NCBI GenBank assembly: GCA_019456195.1
Contig: VRUK01000004.1
Location: 1-60,376 of the forward strand
Source: Planctomycetota bacterium
Lineage (GTDB): Bacteria > Planctomycetota > Phycisphaerae > Sedimentisphaerales > Anaerobacaceae
DNA length: 60,376 bases
Direction: 5' to 3'
Each line of letters begins with the position of its first letter. Position 1 is the first letter of the stretch. Position numbers and translations under genes: made by a program. Below are positions 43,893-55,239 of this stretch, in pieces. The notes below the pieces were generated by a model. The model did not search any database, was not told the DNA's origin, and saw nothing but the letters and a program-made list of their open reading frames with translations.

Positions 43893-46684
43893 TTCATATC
43901 TCCCCTGTTAGTCTGCCCATTCACTGCTGCTCTGGTCGGTGCCGACTCAAAAGCGAGCTTAACCAGTTTCTTCTGTTCTTCTTGATACTGCTTGAACGAC
44001 CCGGTTGCATTGCTGGCGTTTTCGTCCCGGCCGAAATATTGAAGATCGGTCTTTGGAAAATGCCGCGAAAAAGCCTCTCGCATATAGGTCCATCCTCCGC
44101 AATTCCTGGGTTCCTCCTGAACCCATATGATGTTGCGCGGCTTGTATTTCTCCAGGCAGGATGCAATTGCACTATCCGGAAACGGGCACAGTTGCTCAAC
44201 GCGAATCAGCGCTGTATTGGTATGCCCGGAAGTCTCACGATAGGCGATTAGGTCGTAATAGATCTTGCCTGAACACAATAGAATCCGGTCTGCCTGGTCC
44301 GGATCACACGAATCACCGAGCACTTCCTGAAAACTTCCCTCTGCAAGTTCGGTAACGTCGGAAATAACCTTCGGATGGCGCAACAGACTTTTGGGTGCCA
44401 TAATGATCAGAGGCTTGCGGAAGCTGAGCTTGACCTGCCGCCTGAGCAAATGGAAGTACTGTGCCGGCGTAGTTACATTGCAGATTTGGATGTTGTCATC
44501 GGCGGCAAGCTGTAGGAATCGTTCCAGATACGCACTGGAATGGTCTGGGCCCTGCCCCTCGTTGCCGTGAGGCAGCAGCAAAACCAGGCCGCTTGAGCGG
44601 TTCCATTTACTTTCTGCCGATACGATGTAGTTGTCGATAATTACTTGTGCGCCATTGGAAAAGTCGCCGAACTGCGCTTCCCACGCTACGAGAACATGAG
44701 GGCTCACCAGGGAGTAGCCATATTCGAAACCCAGAATAGAGTATTCCGACAACGGACTATCGAATATCGACAACTCTGCCTGGTTGTCATCCAGACTGCG
44801 CAACGGAGTGTAGGGGTGAGGTTGCTCACTTTCCGTATCCCACCAGGTCATGTGTCTCTGAGAGAATGTCCCGCGTACGCAGTCTTCGCCACTGAGGCGT
44901 ACGGGGATGCCTTCCAGCAAAAGGGAGCCAAACGCGAGTACCTCGGCCAATGGCCAATCTACCAGGTGGCGCTCCCCAAAGGCGGCTTGCTTGCGTGCCA
45001 GGATACGTGCCAGTACGGGATGAATATGGAATCCCTTCGGCACCGTCATGAGATGTTGCCCAATACGCATTAGCGTTGACTCCTCGACGCCGGTATCGAC
45101 CTGCTCATGTGAGTATCTGTTGCCCATCCCCTCCCAATCAGGGCCCTGTTTTGTATTTATCTGTGCGGTCGGTTCAGCTCGTGCATGATCCAGCGCTTGC
45201 TTCAAAGCACTGATGTGCTCCTGTGTAATCGATTTTTGTTCTTGCATACTTGCAACGCCGATCCGGGCACAATGTTCGCCATAGATGGTAGCTGCAGTCG
45301 GGTGATCTCTGATAATCTTGTACATGCGCGGATGGGTGAAGGCTGGCTCATCCGCCTCATTATGTCCGTGCCGCCGGTAGCAGAGCACGTCCAGAACACA
45401 GTCGGCGCCAAATGTCTGCCGGAACTGCAGCGCCAGGTCGGCGACGTACACCAGGGCTTCCGGGTCGTCGCCGTTGACGTGGAATATTGGAATGGGAAGC
45501 GCCTTGGCCATATCCGTGGGGAAGCAAGAGGAACGCGCATCCCGTACCGCCGTGGTGAAGCCGATCTGATTGTTGATGATGATGTGAATGGTTCCGCCAG
45601 TGGCATATCCTTGCAGCCGAGAGAGATTAAGGGTCTCGGCTACAACTCCCTGGCCCGAGAAGGCCGCATCGCCGTGTAACAGCACTGGTAGGGTACGTTT
45701 ACGGTTGTCTTTTCTGTCTTGTAAGGCCCTCGCCTTGCCGAGAACAACCGCATCGATCGATTCCAGGTGGCTTGCGTTCGCACACATGCTTATATGTGTA
45801 GTGCCTCCGTCATCGAGTACGTGATCGGTCTCGTATCCGATGTGGTATTTTACGTCACCGCCCCCGCCGTACATCAAGGGTGCGAAGTTTTCCTCGAATG
45901 TGGAGAAAATCTCCTCCGGAGTCATGTGCAGGATGGTATTTAGAATTGCCAACCGTCCTCGGTGTGTGGTCCCGAGGACATAGTCCTCGATACCATAGCG
46001 ACCGGCGCTGTCCACCAGGAAGTGCAGTCCCGGAATTATCGCCTCCGAACCCTCGAGCGAGAACCGTTTCTGGCCCACGAAAGACTGATGCATCATATGT
46101 TCCAGTGCTTCGGTTCTCAACAGGTCCTCAAGTATGATTCGCTTCTGATTATTGTCCAACGTCGGCCGGTTACGGGTAGATTCCATCTTATCTATTAGCC
46201 AGCGTCTGATGCGCTTGTCCTGAATGTGCAGGAATTCGACGCCGATCGAGCCGCAGTAGGTTTCCCGAAACGCCGCGATGATGTCCCGCAACGGTGCAGT
46301 CGATGGTTTCATAGCACGGCCCGCCGAGAAAACAGTTTCAAGATTGTCCTCCGAAATCCCAAAGCCATCAAGCGTTAACCTCTCGTAGGCAACAGCAGTA
46401 TCTCTATGTAGATAGTTATGATCCGGTCCAAAGTTTCCGCCAAGAGGGTTCAAGCAGGCATATAGATATCCAATGTCTCGGTAGGCCCAAAGCAGGCTGT
46501 CAACACGGCTCTGCCGATAAACCATGTCGGACGCCCCGGTTTGTGTTTCTGCCTGGGGCAATATGGCTTTCGTTCTTTTGGCATCGCGAAAGTAGGCATC
46601 CCATGCCGCACCAACGGATGATGGATTTCTCTCCCATTCACGGCATAGGTTTTCAATGTAGGACACGTTATCCATAATCAACAT
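43889..46684 (-). CDS. sucA: 2-oxoglutarate dehydrogenase E1
   Basis: This is 931 residues, full length. The N-terminal NVSYIENLCREWERNPSSVGAAWDAYF block, the thiamine-diphosphate region (GDAAFSGQGVVAETLNLS...NNQIGFTT) and CYRRHGHNEADEPAFTHP are typical of SucA. ATG 46684 and ATG 46675 are both possible starts. It decarboxylates 2-oxoglutarate and loads the E2 lipoyl group. A 246-base gap separates it from sucD upstream, room for a secondary promoter. Confidence 0.96.
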   Translation of the reverse strand: MLIMDNVSYIENLCREWERNPSSVGAAWDAYFRDAKRTKAILPQAETQTGASDMVYRQSRVDSLLWAYRDIGYLYACLNPLGGNFGPDHNYLHRDTAVAYERLTLDGFGISEDNLETVFSAGRAMKPSTAPLRDIIAAFRETYCGSIGVEFLHIQDKRIRRWLIDKMESTRNRPTLDNNQKRIILEDLLRTEALEHMMHQSFVGQKRFSLEGSEAIIPGLHFLVDSAGRYGIEDYVLGTTHRGRLAILNTILHMTPEEIFSTFEENFAPLMYGGGGDVKYHIGYETDHVLDDGGTTHISMCANASHLESIDAVVLGKARALQDRKDNRKRTLPVLLHGDAAFSGQGVVAETLNLSRLQGYATGGTIHIIINNQIGFTTAVRDARSSCFPTDMAKALPIPIFHVNGDDPEALVYVADLALQFRQTFGADCVLDVLCYRRHGHNEADEPAFTHPRMYKIIRDHPTAATIYGEHCARIGVASMQEQKSITQEHISALKQALDHARAEPTAQINTKQGPDWEGMGNRYSHEQVDTGVEESTLMRIGQHLMTVPKGFHIHPVLARILARKQAAFGERHLVDWPLAEVLAFGSLLLEGIPVRLSGEDCVRGTFSQRHMTWWDTESEQPHPYTPLRSLDDNQAELSIFDSPLSEYSILGFEYGYSLVSPHVLVAWEAQFGDFSNGAQVIIDNYIVSAESKWNRSSGLVLLLPHGNEGQGPDHSSAYLERFLQLAADDNIQICNVTTPAQYFHLLRRQVKLSFRKPLIIMAPKSLLRHPKVISDVTELAEGSFQEVLGDSCDPDQADRILLCSGKIYYDLIAYRETSGHTNTALIRVEQLCPFPDSAIASCLEKYKPRNIIWVQEEPRNCGGWTYMREAFSRHFPKTDLQYFGRDENASNATGSFKQYQEEQKKLVKLAFESAPTRAAVNGQTNRGDMK

Positions 46685-46930
46685 GAAGTCCGGTCATACT
46701 CGATTTGCCGCTGAAGGCTCACACAGTAATAGCTTTGCATTACCAAGGGGAATCCTATCACCATCTTCGGCACTTGTCAATCGAAATATCCTTGATTTAC
46801 ACTCAATCCTGCTCTGATTTAGCTCAATCAATTGCAGCAAAAGTCAACTTCAATCATCACCTGTTCTCTTAGAATCTTTTATTGCGTGAATTATACGTTC
46901 AATTGGCTATTAGTGTTCAACGTTTTGAGT

Positions 46931-47785
46931 TTAGAGCACATCCGGAATCTGGTCTGGCCTGTCCACGACAACAACCCCCGCTTGCCGCAAGGCCTTGACC
47001 TTCTCCACGGCACCACCTTTCCCACCTGAAATAATTGCGCCGGCATGTCCCATCCGCTTTCCAGGCGGGGCCATACGTCCGGAGATAAATGCGACTACCT
47101 TCTTGTGTATAGATGTCTTAATAAATGATGCGGCCTTCTCCTCTTCAACACCACCTATTTCTCCTATCAGTACGATTGCATCCGTCTCTTCGTCATTCTC
47201 GAACATCTCCAGCAGATCAACGTATCCCGTGCCAACGATAGGATCACCTCCAATACCGACACAGGTCGATTGACCCAGGTTCTTCTCGCTCAGATCAAAT
47301 ACGACTTCATAAGTAAGGGTTCCACTCCGTGAGATAACACCGATCGCGCCCGCTTTATGAATGTAGCCCGGCATAATGCCGACCTTGCTCTTTCCCGGCG
47401 AGATGATTCCCGGACAGTTCGGACCGACCAAAAGTACCTTTTTGTGTTTCAGCTCATGATAAAGATCGACCATCTCCAATACAGGAATACCTTCGGTGAT
47501 ACAAACAATAAGTGATATTCCGCCGTCCGCCGCCTCGCGGATTGCATTCGGTGCAAAGTTGGCTGGAACGAATACCACAGAGCATTGGGCCCCGGTCTCT
47601 ATCACGGCCTCCTTGACCGTGTTGAATACGGGAAGTGTACCCACCTGGCGGCCGCCTTTGCCCGGTGTGACACCTCCGACCACCTGTGTTCCGTACTTCA
47701 GCATGGCCTCGGCATGAAATGAACCATCTCGTCCGGTGATTCCCTGGACGATAACCCTGGTCTGCTTATCTATCAGAATACTCAC
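46931..47785 (-). CDS. sucD: Succinyl-CoA synthetase subunit alpha
   Basis: This is 284 residues from GTG 47785, which shares GTGA with the sucC stop; a longer frame to 47809 is unlikely. Family blocks are [44 protein letters not shown], the active-site loop with the phosphohistidine in the [22 protein letters not shown] segment, and [11 protein letters not shown]. It forms succinyl-CoA/succinate with ATP or GTP. Confidence 0.95.
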   Translation of the reverse strand: MSILIDKQTRVIVQGITGRDGSFHAEAMLKYGTQVVGGVTPGKGGRQVGTLPVFNTVKEAVIETGAQCSVVFVPANFAPNAIREAADGGISLIVCITEGIPVLEMVDLYHELKHKKVLLVGPNCPGIISPGKSKVGIMPGYIHKAGAIGVISRSGTLTYEVVFDLSEKNLGQSTCVGIGGDPIVGTGYVDLLEMFENDEETDAIVLIGEIGGVEEEKAASFIKTSIHKKVVAFISGRMAPPGKRMGHAGAIISGGKGGAVEKVKALRQAGVVVVDRPDQIPDVL

Positions 47786-48930
47786 GACTTTGGTCCTTTC
47801 CGTGCGCAATTGACAGCTTCCTGGATTGCGTCGGTCATATAACGGGTGACAATCAGGCCCGCCTCGTTTAGCATGTTGCGACCTTTCTCTTCATTCGTAC
47901 CGATGAGTCGTATGATAATAGGCACGGTGATACCGAGCTTGTCACGGGCCCAAAGAATGCCCTGAGCAATGTCATCACAGCGTGTGATTCCTCCGAATAT
48001 ATTGATAAGAATGACTTTTAATTGCTTGTTTCTCAAGAGGATGCGCATTGCATCGAGGACTTTTTGTGGATTCGAACTTCCCCCGACATCCAGGAAGTTG
48101 GCCGGACTGCTGCCAGCCAGTTTGATGCCGTCCATCGTTGCCATGGCCAAACCTGCGCCGTTGACCATGCAGCCGATCTCCCCGGACAGGCTGACAAAGC
48201 TCAAGCCGGTGGCCCTGGCTTCCAGCTCATCGGCGGTGTACTCCTCCGGGTTGCTGAGCCGAACAATATCAGGATGTTTCTCAATCCCATTGTCGTCAAA
48301 AACAATCTTTGCATCTGCGGCGACCAGATGGTCCTGCGCGGTGTGCGCGAGCGGATTTATCTCAACCAAAGAACAATCTTTATCGCGGAAGAGTCGATAC
48401 ATACTTTGCACGATTTGGACGGCCTGAGCACAAAGTGCCTGATCCGGAAATGAAACCGAGAGCCATTGCGTCAAGGTTTCCGGGCTGTCCGATTCATGGA
48501 TACTGGTCATTGCAAAGCGCCGAATCTTCTCACGTTCTCGAACCGCGACTTCTTCTATATCCATACCACCGGCAGCACTGATTATCAAAACCACCGACTT
48601 AGCTTCCCGATCAATGGTGATTGCTGCATAGTATTCGGCCTGGATTTCCAACATCTCTGTGATGAGCAACTGCTGTACGGGGAAATCCTTCACGGATATC
48701 GCCAGTATCTCACGCGCCACTGATTCTGCTTCCTCTTTCGACGACACTGCTCGGACAGCTCCGGCTTTGCCTCGGCCACCAACCAGCACCTGGCCCTTAA
48801 TCATGGCCTTCCCACCCCAGGCACCAGCGGCTTGAGCGGCTTGTTCCGGAGTATTTGCCGGCTCTCCTTGTGGAACACTAATACCATACTGCTGGAGCAG
48901 CTCACGAGCTTGGTACTCATATATCTTGAT
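47782..48930 (-). CDS. sucC: Succinyl-CoA synthetase subunit beta, apparent AUC start
   Basis: The first ATG (48804) would give a 340-residue protein lacking the N-terminus that all homologs have. The frame upstream of it encodes [23 protein letters not shown] and so on, matching the usual start MKIHEYQAKELL, and the codon aligned with that methionine is ATC at 48930-48928. AAGGAG lies seven bases before it. An in-frame TAA lies a short way upstream, with no ATG, GTG or TTG between. This gives 382 residues, a normal length. ATP-grasp features are [16 protein letters not shown] and [20 protein letters not shown] and [11 protein letters not shown] follow. The gene overlaps the end of sdhB by 14 bases. 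Either AUC is used as a start, or a sequencing error changed ATG to ATC. Confidence 0.9.
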   Translation of the reverse strand: MKIYEYQARELLQQYGISVPQGEPANTPEQAAQAAGAWGGKAMIKGQVLVGGRGKAGAVRAVSSKEEAESVAREILAISVKDFPVQQLLITEMLEIQAEYYAAITIDREAKSVVLIISAAGGMDIEEVAVREREKIRRFAMTSIHESDSPETLTQWLSVSFPDQALCAQAVQIVQSMYRLFRDKDCSLVEINPLAHTAQDHLVAADAKIVFDDNGIEKHPDIVRLSNPEEYTADELEARATGLSFVSLSGEIGCMVNGAGLAMATMDGIKLAGSSPANFLDVGGSSNPQKVLDAMRILLRNKQLKVILINIFGGITRCDDIAQGILWARDKLGITVPIIIRLIGTNEEKGRNMLNEAGLIVTRYMTDAIQEAVNCARKGPKS

Positions 48931-49645
48931 TGCTTTGCTCCTTAAATGCCTTGATGGCGCGTTTTACCATGTTGATATTTTTTGTGACCTTTATGCCCCG
49001 CGGGCACACGCGTGTGCACTTGAAATGGTTTTCACATGGCCAGACACCGCGAGAGTCGTCCAGCACCTCAAGACGCGGGCCAATTCCTTCATCCCGGCTG
49101 TCGAATACAAATCGAGCTGCCTGCAACACTGCTGCCGGCCCGATGAACTCCGGGTCATTTTCCACCACCGGGCACGATGAATGGCAGGATGCGCAGAGGA
49201 TACATTTAGTCGCATCGTCAAATTTATTCCGCTCGGATGGCGTTTGGATAGTTTCTTCGTGCGCTGTTTTTTGCACCGGTATCAGAAAAGGTTTCACGAT
49301 TTTATAGGCATCAAAGAAACGTGTGTAATCGACCATGAGGTCACGCTGTACGGGCAGCGACTTTAGGGGTTCGATGGTAACCACAGCATTCTCCTGGTCC
49401 GCTACATCCCGGATTAGTGTTTTACAGGCGAGTCGCTCAACGCCATTAATGGTCATCGCATCCGAGCCACATACGCCGTGGGCACAACTCTTGCGAAAGC
49501 ATAGCGTACCGTCGAGATTGCGTTTGATGAACATAAGAGCATCCAGAAGCCGATCTGTCGGTTCAACGGCAACCTCGAAGTCCTGGTACCTCGGGGCATT
49601 ATCAGTCTCGGCATTGTAGCGTCTTATTCTAAGTGTGATTTTCAT
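48917..49645 (-). CDS. sdhB: Succinate dehydrogenase/fumarate reductase iron-sulfur subunit
   Basis: This is 242 residues. The 2Fe-2S site is SCAHGVCGSDAMTINGVERLAC, the 4Fe-4S motif is CILCASCHSSCP, and the third cluster is CENHFKCTRVCPRGI, so all three clusters are present. GGGAG precedes ATG 49645. It follows sdhA by 96 bases. No sdhC/sdhD anchor gene is adjacent. Confidence 0.95.
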   Translation of the reverse strand: MKITLRIRRYNAETDNAPRYQDFEVAVEPTDRLLDALMFIKRNLDGTLCFRKSCAHGVCGSDAMTINGVERLACKTLIRDVADQENAVVTIEPLKSLPVQRDLMVDYTRFFDAYKIVKPFLIPVQKTAHEETIQTPSERNKFDDATKCILCASCHSSCPVVENDPEFIGPAAVLQAARFVFDSRDEGIGPRLEVLDDSRGVWPCENHFKCTRVCPRGIKVTKNINMVKRAIKAFKEQSNQDI

Positions 49646-49741
49646 CTTTTACTCCCACTATCTCTCCACGTAAGCTATTTCTGTATTGATAGTGTCATCA
49701 TATCTTTCTGTCTATTTCATTATTCGTCGGAGAAGTTCCAA

Positions 49742-51499
49742 CTAATACTTCCGTGGTTTGGGCTCCCAGATTGACAAATCCACCGGCTTATAGTCTAAAC
49801 GAACATTTCCATCTTCAAGCCAGGCGAGCGTGTGTTTTAAATACTTTCCGTCGTCACGTTCCGAAAAGTCCTCCCGAGCATGTGCTCCCCGGCTTTCCTT
49901 ACGGTTGTGCGCACACGCCGCCGTGATAAATGCCAGGTCCAGCAGATTTTGAAGTTCCAACAGTTCCAGCAGGTCCGTATTGTAGGCCTTGCCCGTGTCC
50001 CCCACACGAACCTGCTCCGTTGCCTGCCGAAGGCTCTGAAGCTGTCGCACAGCTTTGGCCATCTCATCGCCGCTGCGGTATATCCCCACAACGTCCATCA
50101 TGATGGTCTTCATTGAAGCCCTTATCTTTTCAGCCCGCTCATCGCTGCGTTGGTTGCTGAGCTTATCCAGAATATCTCTGGCCCTATCCTCGGCATCAGC
50201 GGGTATAATGCCGATATCCACCTGGTTGACGAACTCGGACATATGTCGCCCGGCACGTCTGCCAAACACGATGAGATCCACGAGACTATTAGTTCCCAGG
50301 CGGTTGGCACCGTGGACCGACACGCAGGCGCATTCGCCGGCCGCATACAAACCTTCGTACACACCACCTTCGACATCGGCGATTACTCGGCCGTTGAGGT
50401 CCGTGGGAATACCGCCCATGGCATAATGTGCAGTCGGCTGAACGGGAATCGGCTTGTCAACCGGATCCAGGCTGAGATACGTGCGGCAAAAATCGCAGAT
50501 GTCAGGCAACTTCTTATTCAGCATGTCTCTACCCAGATGAGTTGCGTCAAGGTGTACATAGTCATCCTGTTCAGGGTCACCAATCGCACCTCTGCCCGAC
50601 CGAATTTCTGTTGCAATTGCCCGGGCAATCATGTCACGGGGAGCAAGATCCAGAAGTGTCGGCGCATATTGTTCCATGAAGCGTTCGCCTTTGCCATTCC
50701 GTAGAATTCCGCCTTCGCCCCTGACTCCTTCGGTGATGAGTATCCCCATGCCTCTAATGCCGGTGGGATGAAACTGGAAGAACTCCATGTCCTCGAGTGG
50801 AACACCCCGACGTGCGAGGACCGCGGGACCGTCTCCGGTATTCGCGTAGGCATTGGACGTGGTTCGAAACATGCGACCGAAACCACCGGTCGCGATTAAT
50901 ACGGCCTTGGCATGAAAAACATGTAGCGCGCCAGTAGCCAGTTCCAGCGCAACAACGCCCATGCATTTGCATCCCTCAATCAGCACGTCCACGAGATGAA
51001 ATTCATCAAAAAACGAGACGTTGTTCTTGATGCATTGCTGGTAGAGCGTCTGGAGGATCATGTGACCGGTGCGATCTGCGGCGTAACACGCTCGCCTGAC
51101 GGGCGCTTCGCCGAAATTTCTGGTGTGACCACCGAACCGGCGCTGGTCAATCTTTCCTTCCGGCGTACGGCTAAAGGGTAAGCCGCGGTTTTCAAGATCG
51201 TACACGGCCTGCACGGCTTCTTCAGCCAGGATAGCGGCGGCCTGCTGGTCGGTCAGGTAGTCACCGCCTTTGACCGTGTCAAACGCATGCCACTCAGGCT
51301 TGTCCTCTTCTATGTTGCCAAGTGCGGCACCGATTCCTCCTTGTGCCGCCCCGGTATGACTACGGATAGGCAGCAGCTTCGAGATAACAGCTGTCCGATT
51401 TGCACCAGGCACCCGACTTGCTTCGAGCGCCGTATAAAGACCGGCGCCTCCCGAGCCCACAATCACGGCATCAAATTCATGTTTTAATGAGCTGCCCAT
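49742..51499 (-). CDS. sdhA: Succinate dehydrogenase flavoprotein subunit
   Basis: This is 585 residues from ATG 51499, which gives the normal start [28 protein letters not shown]; a longer frame to 51592 would run into aconitase. The FAD-attachment block is [17 protein letters not shown] (covalent FAD on the histidine), and catalytic residues lie in [21 protein letters not shown] and [18 protein letters not shown]. It oxidises succinate to fumarate, passing electrons through SdhB to a quinone pool. The 22-base gap to aconitase upstream supports an operon. Confidence 0.95.
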   Translation of the reverse strand: MGSSLKHEFDAVIVGSGGAGLYTALEASRVPGANRTAVISKLLPIRSHTGAAQGGIGAALGNIEEDKPEWHAFDTVKGGDYLTDQQAAAILAEEAVQAVYDLENRGLPFSRTPEGKIDQRRFGGHTRNFGEAPVRRACYAADRTGHMILQTLYQQCIKNNVSFFDEFHLVDVLIEGCKCMGVVALELATGALHVFHAKAVLIATGGFGRMFRTTSNAYANTGDGPAVLARRGVPLEDMEFFQFHPTGIRGMGILITEGVRGEGGILRNGKGERFMEQYAPTLLDLAPRDMIARAIATEIRSGRGAIGDPEQDDYVHLDATHLGRDMLNKKLPDICDFCRTYLSLDPVDKPIPVQPTAHYAMGGIPTDLNGRVIADVEGGVYEGLYAAGECACVSVHGANRLGTNSLVDLIVFGRRAGRHMSEFVNQVDIGIIPADAEDRARDILDKLSNQRSDERAEKIRASMKTIMMDVVGIYRSGDEMAKAVRQLQSLRQATEQVRVGDTGKAYNTDLLELLELQNLLDLAFITAACAHNRKESRGAHAREDFSERDDGKYLKHTLAWLEDGNVRLDYKPVDLSIWEPKPRKY

Positions 51500-51521
51500 A
51501 GTATTCTTTCCTACGTAGCGA

Positions 51522-53444
51522 TCAGGTATTTTGTTTTGCCAAATTGAGAATTCCACCTGCCAGGAGAATACGGCGTTGGCGGACTGAGACATCGAGTCGC
51601 GTTACGACTTTTCGGCTTTCGACTAAAATCTGAATTTCCGAGGCGCCATCAGCAATTGCCCTCTTGATGTTGGGAATTGATATTTTGCTGCCCTGCTCGA
51701 TTGATTCATAATCGGCCGGTTCAGCAAAGACCAGAGGTAGAATCCCAAAGTTGATTAGATTCGCTTTATGAATCCGCGCAAAGCTCTTGGAAATCTTCGC
51801 GCAGACTCCAAGGTATCGAGGCGCTATTGCCGCATGCTCACGAGAAGAGCCCTGGCCGTAGTTTTCTCCACCAACCACAACCCCGCCCCCGCGTTCTTTG
51901 GCCCGCGCCGGGAATTCGGGGTCAATTATTTCGAACACAAACTCACTGATCGCTGGGATGTTACTGCGGTATGGCAATACCCTGTTCCCCGCGGGCATGA
52001 TGATGTCGGTACTTATGTTGTCACCGACCTTGATTAGAACTGTTCCCTCCAGTGAATCTGCGAGCGGTATGAATTCAGGCAACGGTTGAATGTTGGGACC
52101 GCGAATGATCTCTACCGCTGCCGGGTCTGCTGGCGGCTGGATGAACCAGTCGCTTCTAAACTTGAATTTGCGGGGATACGCTATCTCCGGCATGTCACCC
52201 AGTGTTCGAGGGTCGGTTATCCTGCCGGTGAGGGCAGAGGCGGCGGCTGTTTCCGGGGAACAAAGATAGACCTGGTCGTCCCTGGTTCCGCTGCGGCCTT
52301 TGAAGTTCCGCGGGAAGGTACGCAGGGACACAGTACCCGTGGCCGGCGCCTGACCCATGCCGATGCACCCGAGGCAGCCGGACTCATGGATTCGCGCCCC
52401 GGCTTCGACCAGGGCAGTAATACCTCCCATTGCCAGTATATTGTCGAGCGTTTGTCTGCTTCCTGTATTGATTTCAAAGCTGACATTCGGGTTTCTGATT
52501 TTGCCTTCCATTATTTTAGAGGCAATCATGAAATCGCGGTAGCTGCCGTTACAGGAGGAACCAATGATGACCTGATGAACGTCTATTTTCGACAGTTCGG
52601 ATGCCTTTTTCACATTGTCTGGATTCGATGGGCAAGCAACCATAGGCTCAATCTCACCCAAATCGATCTCGGTTTTTTCACTCCACTGGGGATTAGTGCC
52701 TGTCTTCAGCTCTCGCCAGATGTTCTCTCTATCATTCTGCGCCAAAAACAACCTGGTTTCTTCGTCGGAGGGGAATATCGCGGCCGTAAATCCCATGTCA
52801 ACCGACATATTCGCAATAGTAGCCCGAGCGCTCATATCCATGTTTTTCACGCCCGGCCCGTAGAACTCCATTATTTTGCCGGTGCCGCCTTTGCACGAGT
52901 ATCGGCGCAACAGTTCGAGGATAAGGTCCTTGCCGGACACGTACGGCTGGAATCGGCCTTCAACGTAGATCCCCCAGACCTTCGGCGTCTCGATAAAGTA
53001 CGGATGACCCGCCATGGCCATAGCGACCTCAACGCCCCCGGCGCCCATAGCAAGCATACCAAGACAGCCGCCCGTGGTCGTGTGACTGTCGGAACCCAAT
53101 AGGGTTTGTCCCGGAATACCGAACCGCTGGCGATGTACATGATGTGACACGCCATTACCGGGTGGTGAAAAGACAACGCCGAATTTCGCAGCACATGATT
53201 GCAGGAATCGATGATCATCCGCATTGCGTGAGTCCGTTTGAATGATATTGTGATCAACGTAGCTGACGGCAACTTTCGACTTGACCGCGGGGATTCCCAT
53301 TGATTCAAATTCCAGGTACACCACGGTTCCGGTTGCATCCTGGGTCAATATCTGATCAATCGCCAGGCCGATTTCAGCTCCTTCCTTGAGCTTTCCTTCT
53401 ACCAAGTGTTCGCTCAGGATTTGTTCGGCGATTGTATCTTTCAT
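51522..53444 (-). CDS. Aconitate hydratase
   Basis: This is 640 residues, the shorter single-chain aconitase type. Fe-S ligands are in the [13 protein letters not shown] block and in [16 protein letters not shown] (two cysteines). The N-terminal [25 protein letters not shown] and C-terminal swivel domain [22 protein letters not shown] are clear. AAGGAATTG precedes ATG 53444. It isomerises citrate to isocitrate. It lies between fumC (76 bp) and sdhA (22 bp). Confidence 0.95.
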   Translation of the reverse strand: MKDTIAEQILSEHLVEGKLKEGAEIGLAIDQILTQDATGTVVYLEFESMGIPAVKSKVAVSYVDHNIIQTDSRNADDHRFLQSCAAKFGVVFSPPGNGVSHHVHRQRFGIPGQTLLGSDSHTTTGGCLGMLAMGAGGVEVAMAMAGHPYFIETPKVWGIYVEGRFQPYVSGKDLILELLRRYSCKGGTGKIMEFYGPGVKNMDMSARATIANMSVDMGFTAAIFPSDEETRLFLAQNDRENIWRELKTGTNPQWSEKTEIDLGEIEPMVACPSNPDNVKKASELSKIDVHQVIIGSSCNGSYRDFMIASKIMEGKIRNPNVSFEINTGSRQTLDNILAMGGITALVEAGARIHESGCLGCIGMGQAPATGTVSLRTFPRNFKGRSGTRDDQVYLCSPETAAASALTGRITDPRTLGDMPEIAYPRKFKFRSDWFIQPPADPAAVEIIRGPNIQPLPEFIPLADSLEGTVLIKVGDNISTDIIMPAGNRVLPYRSNIPAISEFVFEIIDPEFPARAKERGGGVVVGGENYGQGSSREHAAIAPRYLGVCAKISKSFARIHKANLINFGILPLVFAEPADYESIEQGSKISIPNIKRAIADGASEIQILVESRKVVTRLDVSVRQRRILLAGGILNLAKQNT

Positions 53445-53520
53445 GATTTCAATTCCTTCTCCATTTTAGACCTCTGCTCGAAATAAATGCCCCTCAGAGC
53501 CACCATAAACTAATTAATAC

Positions 53521-54921
53521 TTAGCCCTCTTCTTTTCGCGGACCAATCATCTTGTCCGGTACAACGGCACGGTCAAACTCCTCGGCGGTCAAAAAACCCA
53601 GAGAAATGGCAGCCTCTTTCAACGTCGTACCCTGCGTATGCGCTAGCTTGGTAATCTGGGCGGCTTTGTCGTATCCGATATAAGGATTCAATGCAGTGAC
53701 CAGCATAAGAGAATTTCGCACGTATCCAGCGATGACAGATTCGTTAGCTGTAATACCGGCAACACAATTTTCACCGAAACTTCTGCACCCGTCACTCAGA
53801 AGCCGCACGGACTGCAGCAGATTATAGACGATGACCGGCTTATATACATTCAGCTCGAAGTTCCCCGAAGCACCGGCAAAAGCTATCGTGGTATCATTTC
53901 CCATCACCTGCGCAGCTATCATGGTCAGCGCCTCACACTGAGTCGGGTTGACCTTGCCGGGCATGATAGAACTACCGGGCTCGTTGGCCGGCAAACTAAG
54001 CTCACCGATGCCGCAGCGAGGGCCGGAGGATAACCACCGGATGTCGTTTGCGATTTTGGTCAGGGACACTGCAAGCGTCTTGAGAGCGCCGCTGGTTTCC
54101 ACCATGGTGTCGTGGGCTGCCAGTGCCTCAAACTTATTACCGGCAGATACAAAGGGCAGCCCCGTTAGATCGGCGATTTTTTGAGCCGCATGCACTGCGA
54201 ATTCAGGGTGCGTGTTCAGCCCGGTGCCAACAGCGGTTCCACCGAGGGCCAGCTCATAGAGACGGGGCAGGCACTGCGTAATACGTTGGTAACCGCGTTC
54301 GGCTTGTGTTGCATACCCGGAAAATTCCTGACCCAGTGTGAGGGGGACCGCATCCATTAAATGGGTACGACCAATCTTAACAATATTGTTGAATTCGCTG
54401 GTTTTCTTTTGCAGGATAACCGCCAGGGCCTCCACGGCCGGGAGAAGCTTTTGTGTAATCTCAGTGGCCGCGGCAATATGCATAGCCGTGGGGAAGGTAT
54501 CGTTGGACGATTGGGACTTGTTAACGTCGTCATTTGGATGCACGGGCGTCTTACTGCCGAGGACGCCGCCCGTCAGTTCTATGGCCCTATTGGCAATCAC
54601 CTCATTGAGGTTCATGTTCGTATGCGTACCACTACCGGTCTGCCAGACGCCAAGAGGAAAGTGGTCGTCAAGTTTGCCCTCGATGACTTCTTCTGCGGCT
54701 TGCACAATCAGACGCATCTTGTTTTCGGACAGCAAGCCGAGTTCACAGTTCACCAGGGCGGCTACTTTTTTCAATATCCCGAACGCTCTGATTACTTCAT
54801 GGGGAATCTTTTCCCTGCCGATTTCGAAATTCTGTAGTGATCGTGCGGTCTGTGCTCCGTAGTATGCGTTTTCGGGCACATTCATTTCACCCATAGTATC
54901 CTGCTCGCTTCTAAAGGTCAT
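53521..54921 (-). CDS. fumC: Class II fumarate hydratase
   Basis: This is 466 residues. The signature [15 protein letters not shown] is intact, as are the [18 protein letters not shown] block, [13 protein letters not shown] and [21 protein letters not shown]. It hydrates fumarate to malate. It is the first gene of the minus-strand TCA cluster; the promoter should lie in 54922-55239, shared with the divergent Usp gene. Confidence 0.96.
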   Translation of the reverse strand: MTFRSEQDTMGEMNVPENAYYGAQTARSLQNFEIGREKIPHEVIRAFGILKKVAALVNCELGLLSENKMRLIVQAAEEVIEGKLDDHFPLGVWQTGSGTHTNMNLNEVIANRAIELTGGVLGSKTPVHPNDDVNKSQSSNDTFPTAMHIAAATEITQKLLPAVEALAVILQKKTSEFNNIVKIGRTHLMDAVPLTLGQEFSGYATQAERGYQRITQCLPRLYELALGGTAVGTGLNTHPEFAVHAAQKIADLTGLPFVSAGNKFEALAAHDTMVETSGALKTLAVSLTKIANDIRWLSSGPRCGIGELSLPANEPGSSIMPGKVNPTQCEALTMIAAQVMGNDTTIAFAGASGNFELNVYKPVIVYNLLQSVRLLSDGCRSFGENCVAGITANESVIAGYVRNSLMLVTALNPYIGYDKAAQITKLAHTQGTTLKEAAISLGFLTAEEFDRAVVPDKMIGPRKEEG

Positions 54922-55239
54922 GGCATCTCCCCTTCAGGCAAAACTCGGAGCCAATTAGTACATAGTTGATATCAGCTTCTACTCATTCGCGCACTGCGCG
55001 ACTACGATTTCAATGTTTGGCGTTGTAACAGAGAGGTTATCTCGGTCAGCCGCCAGCAAGCTATGCTTTTATATACTTTAATTGCATCGCGCAGGTTCTT
55101 GCAAGTCAAATTTTATACAAATCCATCCACTTACATCACTTTTAACTTGCATTCAAAAGGCGTATATGCTTTTCTATGATGTCAATGCCTGATTTATTGT
55201 TGTAGCGGGCATTGGATTTGTAGGGTAAGGAATCTCAAT
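54922..55239. promoter_or_regulatory. Divergent promoter region of TCA cluster and Usp/ABC operon
   Basis: These 318 bases hold no gene. A palindrome TCGCGC-ACT-GCGCGA lies at 54987-55001, ~70 bases from the fumC start, a plausible operator. AAGGAAT precedes the Usp ATG at 55240. I could not place -35/-10 elements with confidence. Confidence 0.45.

Noticed and set aside
52086..53102. 338-codon frame opposite aconitase
   Set aside because: Antisense shadow of the aconitase gene; low-complexity composition and no known domain.
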